Below, one piece after another: positions 7,619 through 10,496 of a stretch of 10,496 bases of DNA. Position numbers and translations under genes: made by a program. Each line of letters starts with the position of its first letter. Positions within the stretch are counted from its first letter, which is position 1. The notes beneath the pieces are model-generated. The model was not told where the DNA came from, ran no database searches, and saw only the letters and a program-made list of their open reading frames with translations. Source of the DNA: an uncultured Roseburia sp. (lineage in GTDB: Bacteria > Bacillota > Clostridia > Lachnospirales > Lachnospiraceae); assembly GCA_900550935.1 (NCBI GenBank), contig URUD01000071.1, positions 1 through 10,496 on the forward strand, written 5' to 3'.

Positions 7619-8803
7619 CTAGTCTCTGAAATAGATATCTCTCGTATACACTTTTTCCTGCACATCTTTTAACATCGGATCAAACCGATTTGCAACAATG
7701 ACATCACTCATTGCACTAAATTCATCAAATTCCCTGATCACCTTTGCATTCTCAAATGTTTCGGTCGATAAGGATGGATCATAGATCACAATGGTAACGC
7801 CTTTGGCACGGATCCGCTCCATCACACCTAAAATAGAACTCTGTCTGTAATTGTCTGAATTTGCTTTCATGGCAAGACGGTAAATTCCTACCACCTTTGG
7901 ATTTTTCTCTAAGATCTGCTCTGCAATGAAATCTTTTCTGGTACGATTGGCATCAACGATTGCTCCCATAATATTGTTCGGAATATTATCATAATTTGCC
8001 AGAAGCTGTTTCGTATCCTTTGGCAGACAATAACCGCCATATCCAAAAGATGGATTATTATAATGATTTCCAATACGCGGGTCATATCCAATGCCCTCGA
8101 TGATCTGCTTTGCATCCAGTCCTTTCATAGCTGCAAACGTATCCAGCTCATTGAAAAATGAAACACGCAGTGCCAGATAGGTATTGGCAAACAACTTGAC
8201 TGCTTCTGCTTCTGTCAGATTGGTAAATAAAGTCGGGATCTCTTCTTTGATCGCACCCTCCTGCAACAGATGTGCAAATGTCTCTGCCGCTTTTCTTGCA
8301 GTCTCATCGCCTGCTTTGGAACCGACAATGATTCTGGATGGATATAAGTTATCTAACAGTGCGCGTCCCTCTCTTAAAAATTCCGGTGAAAACAGGATCC
8401 GGTCTGTGTGATATTTTTCGCAGACTTTTTCAGTATAACCTACCGGTATGGTGGATTTGATCACCATAACTGCCTGTGGGTTGACCTCTAATACCAGTTC
8501 GATCACTGCCTCCACAGAGGAAGTGTCAAAGTAGTTTTTCTTCGGATCATAGTTTGTCGGTGTGGAAATAATAACAAAATCTGCATCGCGATACGCACTC
8601 TTTCCATCTGTCGTAGCGGTCAGATGCAATGGTTTACTGCTTAAATATTCCTCGATCTCTTTGTCAACGAGCGGGGACTTTTTCTGATTGATCATGTTTA
8701 CTTTTTCTTCTATAATATCTACCGCATATACATCATGATGCTGTGCTAACAAAATGGCATTTGATAAGCCAACATATCCGGTTCCTGCTATTGCAATCTT
8801 CAT
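7619..8803 (-). CDS. ugd: UDP-glucose 6-dehydrogenase family nucleotide-sugar dehydrogenase
   Basis: Predicted cytoplasmic enzyme that oxidises UDP-glucose to UDP-glucuronate with two NAD+, supplying an acidic sugar for the polymer. At 394 residues it has the usual length of short bacterial UDP-glucose dehydrogenases. The Rossmann fingerprint IAGTGYVGLSNA opens the protein. IKSTIPVGYTEK (Thr118), SPEFLREG (Glu141), EAVKLFANTYLALR (Lys203, Asn207) and GYGGYCLPKDTKQL (Cys259, Asp263) align within one residue of the known catalytic set of the Streptococcus enzyme. The final part is the UDP-binding C-terminal domain. ATG 8803 is preferred to ATG 8815 because GGAGA (8809-8813) sits just before it and overlaps the earlier codon. 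It is the first gene of the minus-strand operon and has its own promoter. A UDP-ManNAc or other UDP-sugar dehydrogenase is the main alternative, less likely given the short length and motif fit. Confidence 0.93.
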   Translation of the reverse strand: MKIAIAGTGYVGLSNAILLAQHHDVYAVDIIEEKVNMINQKKSPLVDKEIEEYLSSKPLHLTATTDGKSAYRDADFVIISTPTNYDPKKNYFDTSSVEAVIELVLEVNPQAVMVIKSTIPVGYTEKVCEKYHTDRILFSPEFLREGRALLDNLYPSRIIVGSKAGDETARKAAETFAHLLQEGAIKEEIPTLFTNLTEAEAVKLFANTYLALRVSFFNELDTFAAMKGLDAKQIIEGIGYDPRIGNHYNNPSFGYGGYCLPKDTKQLLANYDNIPNNIMGAIVDANRTRKDFIAEQILEKNPKVVGIYRLAMKANSDNYRQSSILGVMERIRAKGVTIVIYDPSLSTETFENAKVIREFDEFSAMSDVIVANRFDPMLKDVQEKVYTRDIYFRD

Positions 8804-8808
8804 ATGAT

Positions 8809-8813
8809 TCTCC
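8809..8813 (-). promoter_or_regulatory. Ribosome binding site that fixes the ugd start
   Basis: GGAGA on the minus strand, 5 bases before the ATG at 8803. It overlaps the in-frame ATG at 8815, which has no comparable site of its own. Confidence 0.65.
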
Positions 8814-8857
8814 ATTCCGCGTTTCTTTGAATGCTTTTATTCGTTTCACATTTCTTT

Positions 8858-8886
8858 ATAGTATCATTTTCTACCCTTACTTGCAA
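8858..8886 (-). promoter_or_regulatory. Putative sigma-A promoter of the polysaccharide operon
   Basis: On the minus strand, a TTGCAA -35 box (8881-8886) and a TACTAT -10 box (8858-8863) are separated by 17 bases. Transcription would start near 8851, leaving a leader of about 48 bases before ugd. This is the only good promoter match upstream of the operon. No clear operator or attenuator is seen in the leader. Confidence 0.6.
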
Positions 8887-8898
8887 GTTTGAAAGAAG

Positions 8899-8927
8899 TT
8901 TACATTTTTATTTGTATTTGCTACATT
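8899..8927 (+). promoter_or_regulatory. Putative promoter of the MBL-fold gene
   Basis: TTTACA (8899-8904), a 17-base spacer and TACATT (8922-8927) give a modest sigma-A match pointing right. It lies back to back with the ugd promoter, 12 bases away. The -10 box matches only 4 of 6 consensus positions, so this is tentative. Confidence 0.35.
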
Positions 8928-8960
8928 ATAGTTACATTGAATAAGGAGATACCAGACACT

Positions 8961-9884
8961 ATGAGAAAAAAACGATATCTTTCCGGTGCACTTCTGATCC
9001 TTTGTGCCGCGGCACTCTGCGCTCTTATTTTTTTACAGAGTTCTGCCTCCCGCATGGATGCGACCGGATATACCCCAGACCTTTCCAAAGAATACCTCGT
9101 GACCCAGTACCCGGATGCAAGCGGCGTGCAGGCAACCTGCTACACCATTGAAAATGAGAATACTTTTATCATCATTGACGGCGGCTGGGCAGAAAATGAA
9201 GCCGCACTGCGAGGTATCATTGCAGACCACGATGATCATGTGGATGCCTGGATCATTTCCCATCCACATCAGGATCATGCCGGTGCATTCAACCGCATTT
9301 ATGCAGATCCGAAAGGAATCACCATTGATGCCATCTATGATAACGGATTTGACTATGATTTCATCGAGTCTGTCGGCGAACCTTATGACGATATTACTGT
9401 GATGGAGACGTTCCACCAGCTGACCCAGAATGCGCCAAACCTGACCCACTTGCACCGCGGCGACACCTTTTCCATAAGCGGACTTCGTTTTGACATCTAC
9501 AATGCCTACGACGATCAGGTACTCTCCACTGTCGGCGATGAAAAAGACTATCAGAACAATGCTTCGCTACTTTTTAAAGTCAGCAGTGCAGAAAACAGCA
9601 TGCTCTTCTGTTCGGATATCAAATACGATATGGATGCGTTTCTCTCCGAACAGACAAAGGGCAGTCTTGCCTGCGACTACGTGCAGGTCGGACATCATGG
9701 CAACTGGTCTTTTTCCAATGAGTTTTACGAATCTACCGGTGCCTCTGTCTTTTTCCTGGATGCGCCTGCTTCACTCACCGATAATGAAAACTTCCCTGCC
9801 TGCGAGTTAAAACAAACCTTACTTCAGGAGGGAAAGACCGTGCTTGACTTTTCCACTGCACCCAATAACGTTACTCTAAAATAA
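8961..9884 (+). CDS. Membrane-anchored ComEC-like MBL-fold metallohydrolase
   Basis: Encodes 307 residues. MRKKR followed by a hydrophobic run (about 8-25) is an uncleaved anchor or signal peptide, placing the enzyme outside the cell; no clear lipobox is seen. The metallo-beta-lactamase fold carries IIDGGW (71-76), the metal motif SHPHQDHAG (100-108), NNASLLF (199-205), an Asp ligand candidate in CSDIKYD (217-223) and GHHGNWSFS (244-252). The NNxSL plus HHG pattern is typical of the soluble MBL domain of ComEC (COG2333), but the ComEC membrane channel domains are absent. Substrates could be phosphodiesters or something else; no function is proven for such stand-alone forms. ATG 8961 follows AAGGAG (8943-8948) with a somewhat long 12-base gap. 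It is transcribed away from ugd and ends before a hairpin and terminator, so it is probably monocistronic. Confidence 0.87.
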   Translation: MRKKRYLSGALLILCAAALCALIFLQSSASRMDATGYTPDLSKEYLVTQYPDASGVQATCYTIENENTFIIIDGGWAENEAALRGIIADHDDHVDAWIISHPHQDHAGAFNRIYADPKGITIDAIYDNGFDYDFIESVGEPYDDITVMETFHQLTQNAPNLTHLHRGDTFSISGLRFDIYNAYDDQVLSTVGDEKDYQNNASLLFKVSSAENSMLFCSDIKYDMDAFLSEQTKGSLACDYVQVGHHGNWSFSNEFYESTGASVFFLDAPASLTDNENFPACELKQTLLQEGKTVLDFSTAPNNVTLK

Positions 9885-9893
9885 TTTATGGCA

Positions 9894-9928
9894 ATCATAG
9901 AATGTACGCTCCGCGAACATTCTATGAT
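9894..9928. repeat. Long imperfect hairpin without T-tract
   Basis: ATCATAGAATGT (9894-9905) pairs perfectly with ACATTCTATGAT (9917-9928). After an A·A mismatch the stem continues with CGC/GCG closing a TCC loop. It begins 9 bases after the MBL stop codon. Neither strand carries the T-run of an intrinsic terminator directly after it. It could protect the mRNA 3' end, be a protein-binding dyad or be a mobile-repeat remnant. Confidence 0.7.
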
Positions 9929-9937
9929 CATGAATCA

Positions 9938-9970
9938 AAAAGGATCCTGTGCATGTATCAGGATCCTTTT
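9938..9970. terminator. Bidirectional rho-independent terminator
   Basis: AAAAGGATCCTG (9938-9949) and CAGGATCCTTTT (9959-9970) form a perfect 12-bp stem with a 9-base loop. The stem ends in A:T pairs, so each strand has a T-run: TTTTCTT on the plus strand and TTTTTGATT on the minus strand. It sits between the convergent MBL and blaI-like genes and should stop both. Confidence 0.88.
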
Positions 9971-9985
9971 CTTGCTTTATCCGTA

Positions 9986-10354
9986 TTATTCTGCTAATTT
10001 CTTCTTAACTGTTTCTAATTCCTGTTTGGAAAGCATATCTGTGCAAAGTTTGCAAGCCATAGCAGCCATATCATTCTGTGTAAAGAATGCTGCATTCTCT
10101 TTCATTGTTGTTTTCCAGAACTCCTCTTTGGATACTACCGGCTGATAGAAAGAATATCTTCCTTTGCGGTAAGATGTTAAAAATCCTTTTTTCACAAGTC
10201 TGGATAAGAAAGTAGAAACTGTCTGTGGTTTCCAGTTCTTTCCGTTTGCTTCGTTTACCTTGTCCATGATCTGCTGCAATGCCATCTCTTCCGGTGTATC
10301 CCAGATTGCTTTCATTACCACCCTTTCGCATGCAGAAATATCATTTGTCTCCAT
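9986..10354 (-). CDS. BlaI/MecI/CopY-family transcriptional repressor
   Basis: A 122-residue winged-helix repressor of the Penicillinase_R family, normally a dimer binding TACAnnTGTA-type operators. Residues about 5-75 form the DNA-binding domain: ISACERVVMKAIWD, then the recognition-helix region PQTVSTFLSRLVKKGFL (43-59) and wing GRYSFYQPVVS (65-75). Residues 76-122 are the C-terminal dimerisation part. Length and layout match the family. GGAGA about 9 bases upstream supports ATG 10354. In classical systems a membrane sensor protease (BlaR/MecR) cleaves the repressor; no such gene is in the window and the downstream side is closed by a terminator. Any partner must lie elsewhere, or the regulator works alone, as CopY does with copper. 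The target genes are unknown; nothing ties it to the polysaccharide operon except proximity. Confidence 0.92.
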   Translation of the reverse strand: METNDISACERVVMKAIWDTPEEMALQQIMDKVNEANGKNWKPQTVSTFLSRLVKKGFLTSYRKGRYSFYQPVVSKEEFWKTTMKENAAFFTQNDMAAMACKLCTDMLSKQELETVKKKLAE

Positions 10355-10375
10355 AATTATGTCTCCTTTCTTCTT

Positions 10376-10390
10376 CGTGCAATCTGCACG
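10376..10390. repeat. Perfect dyad in the leader of the repressor gene
   Basis: CGTGCA-ATC-TGCACG: 6-bp arms around 3 bases, between the predicted transcription start and the ribosome binding site of the BlaI-type gene. It may be an operator for another regulator or a small RNA hairpin in the 5' leader. Confidence 0.5.
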
Positions 10391-10411
10391 TTCCTAAAGA
10401 TGCTTGTTTTC

Positions 10412-10421
10412 TACATATGCA
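10412..10421. promoter_or_regulatory. Candidate BlaI/CopY-type operator
   Basis: TACATATGCA matches the family operator TACAnnTGTA at 7 of the 8 specified positions. It lies 3 bases past the -10 box, overlapping the predicted start of transcription, where an autorepressor would block polymerase. This is inference from position and consensus. Confidence 0.45.
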
Positions 10422-10424
10422 GTC

Positions 10425-10453
10425 ATTATACATGATTTCATCCAAGAAATCCA
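10425..10453 (-). promoter_or_regulatory. Promoter of the BlaI-type repressor gene
   Basis: A perfect TATAAT -10 box lies on the minus strand (10425-10430), with a weak -35 (TGGATT, 10448-10453) at 17 bases. The DNA upstream to the window edge (10454-10496) is very AT-rich, as in UP elements, and holds no visible gene. The leader before ATG 10354 would be about 63 bases. Confidence 0.55.
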
Positions 10454-10496
10454 CCCTTATTTTTATATTTTCATATATTTTTCATAATTTTTTTTA

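Noticed and set aside
8889..8960. TTG start at 8889 extending the MBL protein by 24 residues
   Set aside because: It overlaps the promoter region and has no ribosome binding site. ATG 8961 gives a normal signal-anchor start after AAGGAG.
9888..10145. Plus-strand 85-codon frame
   Set aside because: It runs through both hairpins and antisense to the BlaI-type gene, and the translation has no family features.

Overview
The window reads as chromosomal DNA of a Gram-positive clostridial anaerobe, most likely a Lachnospiraceae relative. This is inferred from protein style (an LCP protein, clostridial two-domain GT2 enzymes, BlaI), strong GGAGG-type ribosome binding sites and moderately AT-rich intergenic DNA. 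No 16S or other taxonomic marker is present, so the placement is an inference. No tRNA, rRNA, CRISPR array, insertion sequence or prophage gene is visible.

Region 1 (1-8886, minus strand) is a surface-polysaccharide locus. In transcription order it runs: ugd (nucleotide-sugar dehydrogenase), an 811-aa two-domain GT2 glycosyltransferase with an extra duplicated N-terminal module, a 68-aa zinc-ribbon protein, a 621-aa two-domain GT2 enzyme, a 316-aa GT2 enzyme, a WcaJ/WbaP-type polyprenyl-phosphate sugar phosphotransferase, and an LCP-family protein cut by the left edge. Gaps are 14-30 bases, with one ATGA overlap, except for 115 bases before the phosphotransferase gene, where a second promoter is plausible. 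A coherent model is this: Ugd supplies a UDP-uronic acid, the phosphotransferase loads the first sugar onto undecaprenyl phosphate, the GT2 enzymes extend it, and the LCP protein attaches the finished polymer to the cell wall. No flippase, polymerase or ABC exporter lies in the window.

Region 2 (8804-9970): a divergent plus-strand gene encodes a membrane-anchored ComEC-like metallo-beta-lactamase-fold protein. It is followed by a long hairpin without a T-tract and then a strong bidirectional terminator.

Region 3 (9986-10496, minus strand): a BlaI/MecI/CopY-family repressor gene without a BlaR partner. It has a TATAAT -10 box, an operator-like TACATATGCA at the expected start of transcription, and a perfect 6-bp dyad in its leader.

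Most of the window is recognisable biology. The less ordinary points are the zinc-ribbon gene coupled to a glycosyltransferase gene, the duplicated GW-type module on the 811-aa enzyme, and the regularly spaced tyrosines in the cytoplasmic tail of the LCP protein.
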